NCBI RefSeq assembly: GCF_900635955.1
Contig: NZ_LR134201.1
Coordinates: 4,030,001-4,094,000, forward strand
Direction of reading: 5' to 3'
Length of the DNA stretch: 64,000 bases
Origin: Cedecea lapagei
Lineage (GTDB): Bacteria; Pseudomonadota; Gammaproteobacteria; Enterobacterales; Enterobacteriaceae
Shown piece after piece: positions 53,728 through 63,455 of the stretch (positions are counted from its first letter, which is position 1; every line of letters begins with the position of its first letter). Under the pieces are notes generated by a model that was not told where the DNA came from, made no database searches, and was given only the letters and a program-made list of their open reading frames with translations. The translations under genes were made by a program, and so were the position numbers.

Positions 53728-54576
53728 ATGATTGCGATTACCGGAGCATCCGGCCAGCTAGGCCGCCTTGTGATTGAAGATTTACTGAAAGCGGTGAAGG
53801 CCGAAGAGATCGTTGCCGTTGTACGCAACCCCGCAAAAGTAGAAGATTTTTCCGGCCGCGGCGTGCAGGTACGCACGGCGGATTACGGCGATATCTCCGC
53901 CCTGACGAAGGCTTTCTCCGGGGTGGAGAAAGTGCTGCTGATCTCCTCCAGCGAGGTTGGGCAGCGGGCGGCTCAGCACAGCAACATTATTGCTGCGGCT
54001 AAACAGGCGGGCGTTAAGCTCATTGCTTATACCAGCCTGCTGCATGCCGACCGCTCTCCGCTGGCTCTCGCCGAGGAGCATATTGTCACAGAGCGGCAGC
54101 TCAAAGAGTCTGGCGTACCGTTCGTGCTGCTGCGTAACGGCTGGTATACCGAAAACTATCTGGCCAGCGTGCCGCCGGCGATTCAGCACGGCGTGTTTAT
54201 CGGCAGCGCCGGGGAAGGCAAGATTGCCTCGGCTACGCGAGCAGACTACGCGGCGGCGGCGGCTAAAGTACTGACGCTGGATAACCAGGCCGGCAAAGTT
54301 TATGAGCTGGCGGGCGACCACGGCTGGACGCTGGCCGAACTGGCGGCGGAGGTAAGCCAGCAGAGCGGCAAGCCGGTGGTTTATCAGAACCTGGATGAAG
54401 CAGATTTTAAAGCCGCACTTCAGGGCGCAGGCCTGCCGGAAGGTTTTGCGGCGCTGCTGGCGAACTCCGATGCAGGCGCGGAAAAAGGCGGGCTGTTTGA
54501 CGACGGCCACCAGCTCAGCAAACTGATTGGTCGCGCAACCACCTCGCTTAGCGACAGCGTCAAAAGCGCGCTGTAA
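53728..54576 (+). CDS. qorB: NAD(P)H:quinone oxidoreductase QorB (YtfG)
   Basis: 282 residues. NmrA-like Rossmann-fold quinone reductase; MIAITGASGQLGRLVIEDLL start with the G-x-x-G-x-x-G nucleotide loop, RNGWYTENY and DYAAAAAKVL further in. Cytoplasmic. The ATG at 53728 follows AGGAGA. Control by divergent QorR is expected. Confidence 0.95.
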   Translation: MIAITGASGQLGRLVIEDLLKAVKAEEIVAVVRNPAKVEDFSGRGVQVRTADYGDISALTKAFSGVEKVLLISSSEVGQRAAQHSNIIAAAKQAGVKLIAYTSLLHADRSPLALAEEHIVTERQLKESGVPFVLLRNGWYTENYLASVPPAIQHGVFIGSAGEGKIASATRADYAAAAAKVLTLDNQAGKVYELAGDHGWTLAELAAEVSQQSGKPVVYQNLDEADFKAALQGAGLPEGFAALLANSDAGAEKGGLFDDGHQLSKLIGRATTSLSDSVKSAL

Positions 54577-54656
54577 TTGTTAAAAAATAGTTAATAACTA
54601 GCCCTGCACGAGGAGATCTCTATAATGACGGGAGAGCCCGCGAGGAGAGACAGAGC

Positions 54657-55478
54657 GTGCAGGGAGTTCCCGAGCAGTTTAGCGATGAAAAAGACAGCGC
54701 CCAGTTCCGGCATTTGCCGCAGCTGCCGGGCGTTGAGCTTTATCACGCCCATATTGCGAAGTACGCCTTTGAGCCCCATACCCACGAAGCCTTCGGCATC
54801 GGGGCCATCACCTGGGGAGCAGAACGCTTCCGCTATCGCGGCGAGCAGCTGGTTGCGCCCACGGATTCGCTAGTGCTGATGAACCCGGACGAACTGCATA
54901 CCGGCGAAGCCGCCAGCGAAGACGGCTGGCAGTACCGTATGATTTATCTGCAGCCCGATCTGCTGGAGTCGCTGACCGGGGAGAGAAGCTGGTGGTTCAA
55001 CGCCGCCGTGAATCACGATCCCGCCCGCGCTCGCCAGGTCTCGCAGTTTATCGCTGGCCTGTGGCAGGCCGAAGACACGCTGACCCAGCAGGGGCTGCTG
55101 CTCAACCTCGTCGAGGCTTTTCGCCCCTACGCCCGCCATCTGCCCGGCCTTCCAGAGGCGGCCAACCGCTTCGCCCTGGTGCGCGAGTATCTCTACGACA
55201 ACTATATGCAGACCATCACCCTTGAAGATTTAGCTTCGCTGGTCTCCCTGAGCCCCTACCATTTTCAGCGGCAGTTCAAAGCCTGCTATCATGTTACCCC
55301 GCACCAGATGCTGATGGCTATCCGCCTGTGGCACGCCAAGCAGTTCCTTACCAACGGTATGCCAGCAGCCCAGGTCGCCGCGGCCAGCGGGCTGACGGAC
55401 CAGGCGCACCTGACGAGGGCGTTTGCCCAGCGCTACGGCATTACTCCGGTTCGCTACCAAAAACAGGTCACCCGCTAA
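54657..55478 (+). CDS. AraC-family regulator with N-terminal cupin
   Basis: 273 residues. Cupin sensor domain at about 25-115 (YHAHIAKYAFEPHTHEAFGI, with His-x-His residues) and C-terminal double helix-turn-helix (TLEDLASLVSLSPYHFQRQFK, VAAASGLTDQAHLTRAFAQRYGITP). Starts with GTG at 54657, after GAGGAGA. In E. coli no such gene lies between ytfG and ytfF, so it is an insertion; its likely target is the adjacent ytfF-type exporter (inference). Confidence 0.9.
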   Translation: MQGVPEQFSDEKDSAQFRHLPQLPGVELYHAHIAKYAFEPHTHEAFGIGAITWGAERFRYRGEQLVAPTDSLVLMNPDELHTGEAASEDGWQYRMIYLQPDLLESLTGERSWWFNAAVNHDPARARQVSQFIAGLWQAEDTLTQQGLLLNLVEAFRPYARHLPGLPEAANRFALVREYLYDNYMQTITLEDLASLVSLSPYHFQRQFKACYHVTPHQMLMAIRLWHAKQFLTNGMPAAQVAAASGLTDQAHLTRAFAQRYGITPVRYQKQVTR

Positions 55479-55558
55479 CAAGACAGCAACCTGGTACAAT
55501 ACGCCGTTGCGCCACGCCCCTACACTGCTGCCAAATTGTGTAATTGCGGAAAATAAAG

Positions 55559-56524
55559 ATGTTAAGTGGCGTGTTATATGCCCTGCTGGCGGGGCTGATG
55601 TGGGGATTGATTTTCGTTGGGCCGATCATCGTCCCGGACTACCCGGCTGCCCTGCAGTCGACCGGGCGCTATCTGGCGCTGGGATTGATTGCCATACCCA
55701 TTGCCTGGCTTGGGCGCAGGCGTTTGCGTGAGCTAAGCCGCAGGGACTGGTTTACCGCTCTTAAGCTCTCGAGCGTGGGTAACCTGATTTATTACGTCTG
55801 CCTGGCCAGCGCCATTCAGCGCACTGGCGCGCCTATTGCGACGATGATCATCGGCACGCTGCCGGTTGTTATCCCCCTGTTTGCTAACCTGCTGTACAGC
55901 AAAAGGGACGGCAAGCTGCCGTGGAAACGTCTTGCCCCTGCGCTGGTGGTGATTGCCGCTGGCCTGCTGATGGTGAATAGCGCCGAACTTGGTGGCGAGC
56001 AGGCCGATTTTAGCTGGTGGCGCTACGTAAGCGGTATTTTGCTGGCGTTTGTTTCGGTTGCCTGCTGGGCCTGGTATGCCCTGCGCAATGCCCGCTGGCT
56101 GCGCGAGAACCCGGACAAAAATCCCATGATGTGGGCAACGGCGCAGGGGCTTTCGACGCTGCCCTTCTCGCTTATCGGCTATATCGGCGTGTGCCTCTGG
56201 ATGGGCGGCCACGAGACGGGCTTTACCCTGCCCTTTGGCCCGCGTCCGGAAGTGTTTATCACTCTAATGCTGGCGATTGCCATTCTCTGTTCGTGGCTGG
56301 GAAATCTGTGCTGGAATATTGCCTGCCAGCGCCTGCCAACGGTCATTGTCGGCCCGCTGATCGTCTTTGAGATCTTAGCAGGCCTGGCCTACAACTTTAT
56401 GATTCGCCAGAGCTGGCCGCCGCTGCTGACGCTGTGCGGGGTGCTATGCCTGACGGCTGGCGTGATACTGTCGGTTGGTGCAAAACCGGAAAAAACCACG
56501 GTAGTGCCGGTTTCTGAGGCATAA
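55559..56524 (+). CDS. ytfF: DMT-family transporter YtfF
   Basis: 321 residues, ten membrane segments in two EamA halves (MLSGVLYALLAGLMWGLIF... , then GPLIVFEILAGLAYNFMIR). E. coli YtfF is reported as a cystine/drug-metabolite exporter-like protein of uncertain substrate. The ATG at 55559 gives the E. coli start. Ends at a terminator pair. Confidence 0.93.
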   Translation: MLSGVLYALLAGLMWGLIFVGPIIVPDYPAALQSTGRYLALGLIAIPIAWLGRRRLRELSRRDWFTALKLSSVGNLIYYVCLASAIQRTGAPIATMIIGTLPVVIPLFANLLYSKRDGKLPWKRLAPALVVIAAGLLMVNSAELGGEQADFSWWRYVSGILLAFVSVACWAWYALRNARWLRENPDKNPMMWATAQGLSTLPFSLIGYIGVCLWMGGHETGFTLPFGPRPEVFITLMLAIAILCSWLGNLCWNIACQRLPTVIVGPLIVFEILAGLAYNFMIRQSWPPLLTLCGVLCLTAGVILSVGAKPEKTTVVPVSEA

Positions 56525-56586
56525 AAAAGCCGGGGCTAAGCCCGGCCTGAGAGAAAAAGATCCCGGCTTGAGGTTGCCGGGATTTG
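56525..56586. terminator. Two hairpins between ytfF and a chemoreceptor gene
   Basis: AAAAAGCCGGGC..GCCCGGC and GATCCCGGC..GCCGGGATTT stems, serving the two convergent genes. Confidence 0.85.
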
Positions 56587-56587
56587 T

Positions 56588-58243
56588 TTAGAAGGTTTCC
56601 CAGTTCGCTTCCGAAACCGGCATCACCTGTTTTGCTTTTAGCGGCGGCACTTTTACCTGGCTGGCTTTCGCCAGAGCCGGGGAACGGCGGTTGATTTTAA
56701 ATACCGCTACCGCCTCGTTCAGGCGAGAAGCCTGCTCTTCCAGCGCACCCGCTGCAGCAGCCGACTCTTCCACCAGCGAGGCATTTTGCTGGGTCACACG
56801 GTCCATCTCAGCGACGGCCTGCCCAACCTGGTCGATCCCGCGGCTTTGTTCGTCCGATGCGGAAGCAATCTCGCCCATAATGTCGGTGACCCTCGTGACG
56901 GCGCTGACAATTTCCGCCATCGTTTTGCCTGCTTCATTCACCAGCTCAGAACCCGCATTCACCCGTTCGCCGGAGTCATCAATCAGGGCTTTAATCTCTT
57001 TTGCCGCCTGCGCGCTGCGCTGGGCAAGCGTCCGCACCTCACCGGCAACCACGGCAAAACCACGACCCTGCTCGCCCGCTCTCGCCGCTTCCACCGCGGC
57101 ATTAAGCGCCAGGATGTTGGTCTGGAATGCTATGCCGTCGATAACGCTGGTGATTTGGGCAATTTTGCTTGAGCTGGTGGCGATCTCGTCCATCGTGCGT
57201 ACCACGCCCTCCACCACGTTTCCGCCTTTCTTCGCGGTCGTTGAGGCATCCAACGCAAGACGTGAAGCCTGACGAGCGTTATCGGCGTTTTGCTTCACCG
57301 TGGCAGTGAGCTGCTCCATGCTGGCGGCCGTCTCCTCAAGCGAAGCCGCCTGCTGTTCAGTGCGGGAAGAGAGATCGTTGCTGCCAGCGGAAATTTCACC
57401 GGCCCCGGTATAAATTGTGTCGGCGCCGTCGCGCACCACGCTGACCGTATTTGCCAGTGCGATCTGCATCTCTTGTACGCTGTTGGCCAGCAGCGCCATT
57501 TCGTTTTTGCCCTGGGCATCAATAGGCTGGGTCAGGTCGCCCGCGGCGATGGCACGAATATGGTCCATCACCTCGCGCAGCGGCATCAGCAGGACGCGAC
57601 GCATCGCCACCCAGCTCACCACGATCACCCCCATCACGCACAGCATAATGGCGCCAAGGATCCACAAAATCCGCTGATAGTCAGCCTGATTATCGCGGAC
57701 GCCTGCGCTGGAGAGATCCGCCTGTTCGTTGCGCCATTCGCGGTAGACCTTCTGCATCGCAACCTGCTTCTGCTCCGCATTTTGCTTGAACATCTGTTCC
57801 AGCTCGCTCTGCGCCAGGAAGGTGTTCATTTTGGCGAGCGCAGAAGAGTAGTTGTGATATTGCGCCTCCAGTTCATCGCTCAGGTGCGGACGTAAACCTG
57901 GGGTATCCGGCAGCGCCTGATATTTTTCGAAATGGCTTTGCGCCTCCGCCAGCAGCGCATTGGTCGTGGTAACCAGCTCCTGCAGCTGCCCGCCGTTAAT
58001 CTGACTCGCCAGGCTTCCCTGAATACGCAGCATGCCGCGGTTCAGCGTCACGCGCGCCTGGTTAAGGCCGATCCAGGCATCGGTAAATTCGGCAACGTTC
58101 TGACTGGCGAGCTGGGAGACGTTGAAGTTGCTCTTATCGTTATTGAGGGCGTTGAGGAAAACCGCCGCTGACAGAAGCTGCATAACGCCCAGCACTATCA
58201 ATACGGAGATGAGTAAGGTGATCACTTTCATTCTTTTAAACAT
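56588..58243 (-). CDS. Methyl-accepting chemotaxis protein with NWETF tail
   Basis: 551 residues. Membrane segments about 8-28 and 190-212, periplasmic domain between them, HAMP, and a cytoplasmic signalling domain with IAFQTNILALNAAVEAA and EQGRGFAVVA. It ends NWETF, the CheR/CheB tether of high-abundance receptors. The ligand-binding half does not look like Tsr or Tar closely enough to name. A sigma-28-type promoter lies upstream. Inserted between ytfF and ytfE relative to E. coli. Confidence 0.93.
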   Translation of the reverse strand: MFKRMKVITLLISVLIVLGVMQLLSAAVFLNALNNDKSNFNVSQLASQNVAEFTDAWIGLNQARVTLNRGMLRIQGSLASQINGGQLQELVTTTNALLAEAQSHFEKYQALPDTPGLRPHLSDELEAQYHNYSSALAKMNTFLAQSELEQMFKQNAEQKQVAMQKVYREWRNEQADLSSAGVRDNQADYQRILWILGAIMLCVMGVIVVSWVAMRRVLLMPLREVMDHIRAIAAGDLTQPIDAQGKNEMALLANSVQEMQIALANTVSVVRDGADTIYTGAGEISAGSNDLSSRTEQQAASLEETAASMEQLTATVKQNADNARQASRLALDASTTAKKGGNVVEGVVRTMDEIATSSSKIAQITSVIDGIAFQTNILALNAAVEAARAGEQGRGFAVVAGEVRTLAQRSAQAAKEIKALIDDSGERVNAGSELVNEAGKTMAEIVSAVTRVTDIMGEIASASDEQSRGIDQVGQAVAEMDRVTQQNASLVEESAAAAGALEEQASRLNEAVAVFKINRRSPALAKASQVKVPPLKAKQVMPVSEANWETF

Positions 58244-58282
58244 GTATAGCCTTTTCTTATGCAGATATTGTCCAACCTCTAA

Positions 58283-58309
58283 CTATCGGCAGCATCCCCG
58301 GGTTATTTA
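58283..58309 (-). promoter_or_regulatory. Sigma-28 type promoter of the chemoreceptor
   Basis: Minus strand TAAA, 15 bases, GCCGATAG: one base off the GCCGATAA -10 element; about 40 bp upstream of the start. Confidence 0.82.
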
Positions 58310-58439
58310 TGTTGCCTCTCTGATAAACCACCATTTTTGGGGATTTTTTGTAATCATTCAGTATGTTAAAGAAAAAAGTTTTTTTGTGATCCAGCTCTCG
58401 CTATGCAGGCTGCCCCGAAAGGGTTATAGTGATCCCATA

Positions 58440-58462
58440 AAGATGCATTTAAAATACATCTT
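58440..58462. promoter_or_regulatory. NsrR operator of ytfE
   Basis: AAGATGCATTT and, one base later, AAATACATCTT: an 11-1-11 inverted repeat with one mismatch, as in NsrR sites. It lies 24 bp before the ytfE start, so nitric-oxide-relieved repression is expected. Confidence 0.9.
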
Positions 58463-58486
58463 ATATTTCACTATGAGGATCCTGCT

Positions 58487-59149
58487 ATGGCCTACCGCGA
58501 TCAACCTTTAGGCGAACTGGCGCTGACTATCCCACGCGCTTCCGCGCTGTTCCGTAAACTGGACCTGGATTTTTGCTGCGGCGGTAAGCAAACGCTGCTG
58601 CGCGCGGCGACCCGCAAGGAGCTTAATCTTGAAGAGATTGAGGCACAGCTTGCCGCATTAGCCGAAGAACCGGCGGAGAAAGACTGGCGGGCGGCCCCGC
58701 TGGCAGAGATTATCGATCACATAATCGTGCGCTTTCATGACCGCCACCGCGAGCAGCTGCCGGAACTCATTCTGCAGGCGACCAAGGTAGAGCGTGTACA
58801 TGCCGATAAACCCAATGTGCCGAAGGGGCTGGCAAAATACCTCATCATGCTGCATCAGGAGCTGGGCAGCCACATGATGAAAGAGGAGCAGATCCTGTTC
58901 CCGATGATTAAGCAGGGCATGGGCGCTCAGGCCGGGGGGCCAATCAGCGTGATGGAAAGCGAGCATGATGATGCCGGCGAGCTGCTGGAGGTTATCAAAC
59001 ACACCACCCATAACGTCACGCCGCCGCCGGAAGCCTGCACGACGTGGAAAGCGATGTATAACGGGATTAACGAGCTGATTGAAGATCTGATGAACCACAT
59101 CAGCCTGGAGAATAACGTCCTGTTCCCAAGAGCGTTACGCGGTGAATAA
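58487..59149 (+). CDS. ytfE: Iron-sulfur cluster repair di-iron protein YtfE (RIC)
   Basis: 220 residues. Di-iron hemerythrin-like protein restoring Fe-S clusters after nitric-oxide or oxidative damage. N-terminal ScdA-type domain (DFCCGGKQTL) and C-terminal hemerythrin domain with His/Glu ligands (HHIIVRFHDRH as IIDHIIVRFHDRH, ESEHDDAGELL, HISLENNVLFP). ATG at 58487. It sits behind an NsrR operator. Confidence 0.95.
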   Translation: MAYRDQPLGELALTIPRASALFRKLDLDFCCGGKQTLLRAATRKELNLEEIEAQLAALAEEPAEKDWRAAPLAEIIDHIIVRFHDRHREQLPELILQATKVERVHADKPNVPKGLAKYLIMLHQELGSHMMKEEQILFPMIKQGMGAQAGGPISVMESEHDDAGELLEVIKHTTHNVTPPPEACTTWKAMYNGINELIEDLMNHISLENNVLFPRALRGE

Positions 59150-59166
59150 CTGAACGCTTCCCTCTG

Positions 59167-59201
59167 CTAAAACCTCTCCCCGGACAGGGAGAGGTTTTTT
59201 T
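59167..59201 (+). terminator. ytfE terminator
   Basis: AAACCTCTCCC and GGGAGAGGTTT stem around CGGACA, with T-tract. Confidence 0.9.
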
Positions 59202-59221
59202 TAGTCCTGATACCAACCCGG

Positions 59222-60634
59222 CTATTTGCCGATATTCGCCAGGCGCTTCTTGCCAACAAAGAGCCAGCCAGCCCCCAGGACGATGAACCACAGCGGCGTG
59301 ACGATCAGCGCCTGACGGGTATCCTCTTCCAGCGTCAGCAGGACAAGCACAAAGACGAAGAACGCCATGCACACCCAGCACATCAGCTTGCCCAGCGGCA
59401 TCTTGTAGATGGACTTCTCGTGCAGGTGAGGACGCTGTTTGCGATAGACCAGGTACGAGCAAAGAATGATGGTCCAGACGAACATGAACAGAATTGCGGA
59501 AACCGTGGTGATCATGGTAAAGGCCGCAATCACGTTCGGGTTCACGTAGAGCATCACCACCCCACCCAGCAGGCAGATACAGGAGAAGGTTAAGCCTTTG
59601 GCCGGTACTGCACGTTTGGAAAGCTTAGCGAACGCCTTAGGCGCCACGCCATCCTGCGCCAGGCCAAACAGCATACGGCTGGTGGAGAACACTCCGCTGT
59701 TCGCAGAAGAAGCCGCAGACGTCAGCACCACAAAGTTGATGATGCTCGCCGCCGCCGGCAGGCCTACCAACACAAACAGCTCAACGAACGGGCTCTTGTC
59801 CGGTACAACGGAGCTCCACGGCGTCACCGACATGATAATAATCAGCGAGAAGACGTAGAACATGATGATACGTACCGGGATCGAGTTAATCGCGCGCGGC
59901 AGTGATTTCTCAGGATCTTTGGTTTCAGCCGCAGTGGTCCCTACCAGCTCAATGCCGACGAAGGCAAAGACGGCTATCTGGAACCCGGCAAAGAAGCCGC
60001 TGATCCCTTTAGGGAACCATCCGCCATCATTCCAGAGGTTATTGAAGGAAGCCTCAACGCCGGACGGAGAGTGGAAGCTGGTCAGCACCATCACCAGGCC
60101 GATGACGATCAGCGCGACGATGGCGACGATTTTGATCATCGCAAACCAGAACTCCATCTCACCGAACATCTTCACGGTGGCCAGGTTCAGGCTTAGCAGT
60201 ACCAGGACGACCGCCAGAGAAGCCACCCAGTCGGAAAGTCCGGGGAACCAGAATTGAGCGTAGGCGGTTATCGCTACCACATCCGCCATGCCGGTCACCA
60301 CCCAGCAGAACCAGTACGTCCAGCCGGTGAAATAGCCCGCCCATGGCCCCAGCAAGTCTGCGGCAAAATCGCTGAACGACTTATATTCCAGATTTGAGAG
60401 CAGCAGCTCGCCCATCGCCCGCATCACGAAGAACAGCATAAAGCCGATGATCATGTAGACGAAGATAATGGACGGCCCCGCAAGGCTGATGGTTTTCCCT
60501 GACCCCATAAACAAGCCGGTGCCGATGGCACCCCCAATGGCAATAAGCTGAATATGACGGTTTGTTAAATTACGCCGCAGCGACTGTTCGGTCGGAGCCT
60601 GAGCTTCGTCCGCGACTTTGACCTGATCTACCAT
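59222..60634 (-). CDS. cycA: D-serine/D-alanine/glycine transporter CycA
   Basis: 470 residues, twelve membrane segments, amino acid-polyamine-organocation superfamily. HIQLIAIGGAIGTGLFMGSGK, MADVVAITAYAQFW and FQIAVFAFVGIELVGTTAAE are near E. coli CycA. Proton-driven import of glycine, D-serine, D-alanine and D-cycloserine. The long leader (60635-60767) may be a GcvB target as in E. coli; not checked. Confidence 0.96.
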   Translation of the reverse strand: MVDQVKVADEAQAPTEQSLRRNLTNRHIQLIAIGGAIGTGLFMGSGKTISLAGPSIIFVYMIIGFMLFFVMRAMGELLLSNLEYKSFSDFAADLLGPWAGYFTGWTYWFCWVVTGMADVVAITAYAQFWFPGLSDWVASLAVVLVLLSLNLATVKMFGEMEFWFAMIKIVAIVALIVIGLVMVLTSFHSPSGVEASFNNLWNDGGWFPKGISGFFAGFQIAVFAFVGIELVGTTAAETKDPEKSLPRAINSIPVRIIMFYVFSLIIIMSVTPWSSVVPDKSPFVELFVLVGLPAAASIINFVVLTSAASSANSGVFSTSRMLFGLAQDGVAPKAFAKLSKRAVPAKGLTFSCICLLGGVVMLYVNPNVIAAFTMITTVSAILFMFVWTIILCSYLVYRKQRPHLHEKSIYKMPLGKLMCWVCMAFFVFVLVLLTLEEDTRQALIVTPLWFIVLGAGWLFVGKKRLANIGK

Positions 60635-60880
60635 GTTTGTATTTTCCTGTACCTGTCTGTTTTTTCAGGCTCTACTGGCCCGTGACTGTTTTTACGTGTT
60701 GTTGTTTGCGTGATACGGGGTAAGAATCGGCGGGATAAATAATAAGCACAAGGGCAATGTTAATTTTTTGTTTAATTTGAGTGTGAAATCGCATTCACTG
60801 CGGGATATAGCTCACAAAAACACCCGTAAAATGGGTGAATGCAAGATAAAATCACGCTTATTTATTATTAATCAATTAAA

Positions 60881-60901
60881 AACCCCGCGACGAGCGGGGT
60901 T
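60881..60901 (-). terminator. fklB terminator
   Basis: Minus strand AACCCCGC, CGTCG-type loop, GCGGGGTT then TTT. Between fklB and cycA; the remaining AT-rich gap holds no gene. Confidence 0.88.
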
Positions 60902-60910
60902 GCGGATATT

Positions 60911-61531
60911 TTACAGAATTTCCAGCAGCTCGACTTCAAAGACCAGGGTGCTAAATGGCGGAATAGAGGCGCCAGCACCGCGCTCGCCGTAAGCGAGGTT
61001 GTGTGGAATAGTCAGTTCCCATTTGGAACCGACCGGCATCAGGGTCAGCGCTTCGATCCAGCCAGCAATAACGCCGCTTACCGGGAACTCTGCAGGCTCG
61101 CCACGCTGTACTGAACTGTCGAAGACGGTGCCGTCAATCAGCTTACCGGTGTAATGCACGCGGACGTGATCTTTACGGGCAGGGATCGGGCCAGTGCCCT
61201 GAGTGATAACGCGGAACTGCAGGCCGGATTCGGTGCTGCTCACGCCTTCTTTCTCCGCGTTCTCCGCCAGGTATTTCTGACCTTCTACAGCCAACTCTTT
61301 CTGGCGCTCACGACGCACTTCATCTGCACGCTCGTGAACTTCACGCAGGGCGCGGTGTACAACGTCAACAGGAACGGCCGGGGCATTCCCTTCCAGCGCG
61401 TCACGGAGACCTGCGACCAGCGCTTCTGGCAGTAAACCTTGCAGGCCGGATTCACTCAGCTGCTGGCCTACCTGTAAACCAATACCGTAACTTGCTTGCG
61501 CTTCGACGCTGTCAAAAGAAGGGGTTGTCAT
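60911..61531 (-). CDS. fklB: FKBP-type peptidyl-prolyl isomerase FklB
   Basis: 206 residues. N-terminal helical dimerisation part (ASYGIGLQVGQQL) and C-terminal FKBP domain (VRVHYTGKLIDGTVFDSS, GWIEALTLMPVGSKWELTIP, ERGAGASIPPFSTLVFEVELL). Start MTTPSFDS matches E. coli. Confidence 0.95.
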   Translation of the reverse strand: MTTPSFDSVEAQASYGIGLQVGQQLSESGLQGLLPEALVAGLRDALEGNAPAVPVDVVHRALREVHERADEVRRERQKELAVEGQKYLAENAEKEGVSSTESGLQFRVITQGTGPIPARKDHVRVHYTGKLIDGTVFDSSVQRGEPAEFPVSGVIAGWIEALTLMPVGSKWELTIPHNLAYGERGAGASIPPFSTLVFEVELLEIL

Positions 61532-61753
61532 GGATTTTCCTTTCATGATGTTTAAAAGCAAGCCCGAAGCATAACAGCGTCAATCCGCAGGGTAAATGAC
61601 AATGGAGGAATGGTGACAAATGCAAACGAAACGGGAACAATAGCCTAAACGGACGCAAAATTGCGGTTTACCGTCACGGAAACCAGGATTGCTTAAGGCA
61701 TCAAACAGTTAGCGCTCTATACTGGATAAGTGTTATTTAGAGGAGGGTTGCCA

Positions 61754-62341
61754 ATGCAATTCGCTGTTAAACCATGGCTGACGCGGATTTGGCATGCACC
61801 TGATCATTTCCGCCTGATGGATCCGTTACCTCCCCTGCACCGCCGAGGGATTATTCTTGGCTTTGCGCTCGTGATTCTCGGCTTCTTGTTACCTGGCGCA
61901 GACGACACCAGTCGCCCGGTCACGCGCGACGCTCAGCTCTCCGTGCAATCGCAGTCGCCGATGCAGGCCGAACTGACACCGTCGAAGAACAGCAACGTGC
62001 CAGCGACGCCGGTTGAGCCTCCTCGGCTGGAAGAGCAAACTCAGGCTCCCGTTCCCCACGACAATAATGATATCGATCAGCAGTGGCGCTCTTATCGCGT
62101 CGCCTCCGGGCAGACAATGGCCCAGCTGTTCCGCGACCATAATTTACCGCCGGCAGACGTTTACGCCATGGCGCAGGTGGAAGGCGACAGCAAGCCGCTA
62201 AGCAACCTGCAAACCGGGCAGATGGTGCAAATCAGGCAGAACGCCAGCGGCGTGGTGACGGGTTTAACGATTGATATCGGCAACGATCAGCAGGTGCTGT
62301 TTACCCGCCAGCCGAACGGCAGCTTTATTCGCGCGCAGTAA
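61754..62341 (+). CDS. ytfB: OapA/YtfB-family cell-envelope protein
   Basis: 195 residues. One membrane anchor (about 32-50) after a basic N-terminal stretch, a proline-rich linker, and a C-terminal OapA/LysM-like domain (YRVASGQTMAQLFRDHNLP, NLQTGQMVQIRQNASGVVTGL). E. coli YtfB is linked to cell division and glycan adhesion. ATG at 61754 (MQFAVKPW) with GAGGG upstream. Confidence 0.92.
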   Translation: MQFAVKPWLTRIWHAPDHFRLMDPLPPLHRRGIILGFALVILGFLLPGADDTSRPVTRDAQLSVQSQSPMQAELTPSKNSNVPATPVEPPRLEEQTQAPVPHDNNDIDQQWRSYRVASGQTMAQLFRDHNLPPADVYAMAQVEGDSKPLSNLQTGQMVQIRQNASGVVTGLTIDIGNDQQVLFTRQPNGSFIRAQ

Positions 62342-62360
62342 AAATTACGATCTTAGAAAA

Positions 62361-62392
62361 GCAAAACGCCAGCACAAGGCTGGCGTTTTTAC
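62361..62392. terminator. Bidirectional terminator ytfB/rplI
   Basis: AAAACGCCAGC and GCTGGCGTTTTT stem around ACAAG between two convergent genes. Confidence 0.9.
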
Positions 62393-62409
62393 GAGCAGTG
62401 AATAATAAC

Positions 62410-62859
62410 TTATTCAGCTACAACGTTTACGGTCAGTTTAGCGAATACTTCGCTGTGAACCTGGAAGTCCACTTCATGCTCACCGGTGGTGCGCAGAACG
62501 CCGTTCGGCAGGCGAACTTCGCTCTTGGCAACATCAACGCCCGCTGCAGTAACAGCGTCAGCGATGTCGCGAGTACCGATGGAACCGAACAGTTTACCTT
62601 CGTCGCCAGCTTTAGACGCGATGGTTACGGTTTCCAGTGCGTTGATTTTCTCAGCGCGAGCTGCAGCTGCAGCCAGAACGTCAGCCAGTTTAGCTTCCAG
62701 TTCTGCACGGCGTGCTTCGAAGAACTCAACGTTTTTCTTGGTAGCAGGAACAGCTTTACCCTGTGGTACCAGGAAGTTACGAGCATAGCCCGCTTTAACG
62801 TTAACCTGATCACCCAGGCTACCCAGGTTTGCTACTTTATCAAGCAGAATAACTTGCAT
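62410..62859 (-). CDS. rplI: 50S ribosomal protein L9
   Basis: 149 residues, standard length. MQVILLDKVANLGSLGDQVNVKAGYARNF is the typical start (here seen as MQVILLDKVANLG and GYARNFLVP). Last gene of rpsF-priB-rpsR-rplI. Confidence 0.98.
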   Translation of the reverse strand: MQVILLDKVANLGSLGDQVNVKAGYARNFLVPQGKAVPATKKNVEFFEARRAELEAKLADVLAAAAARAEKINALETVTIASKAGDEGKLFGSIGTRDIADAVTAAGVDVAKSEVRLPNGVLRTTGEHEVDFQVHSEVFAKLTVNVVAE

Positions 62860-62900
62860 TACCTTATCCTCTCAAAGTCGTATTAATGGACCGTGACCGA

Positions 62901-63447
<547 letters not shown>

Positions 63448-63455
63448 CATCAGAA

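Noticed and set aside
60635..60910. Small RNA gene between cycA and fklB
   Set aside because: Only the fklB terminator is clear; no promoter-terminator unit could be supported.
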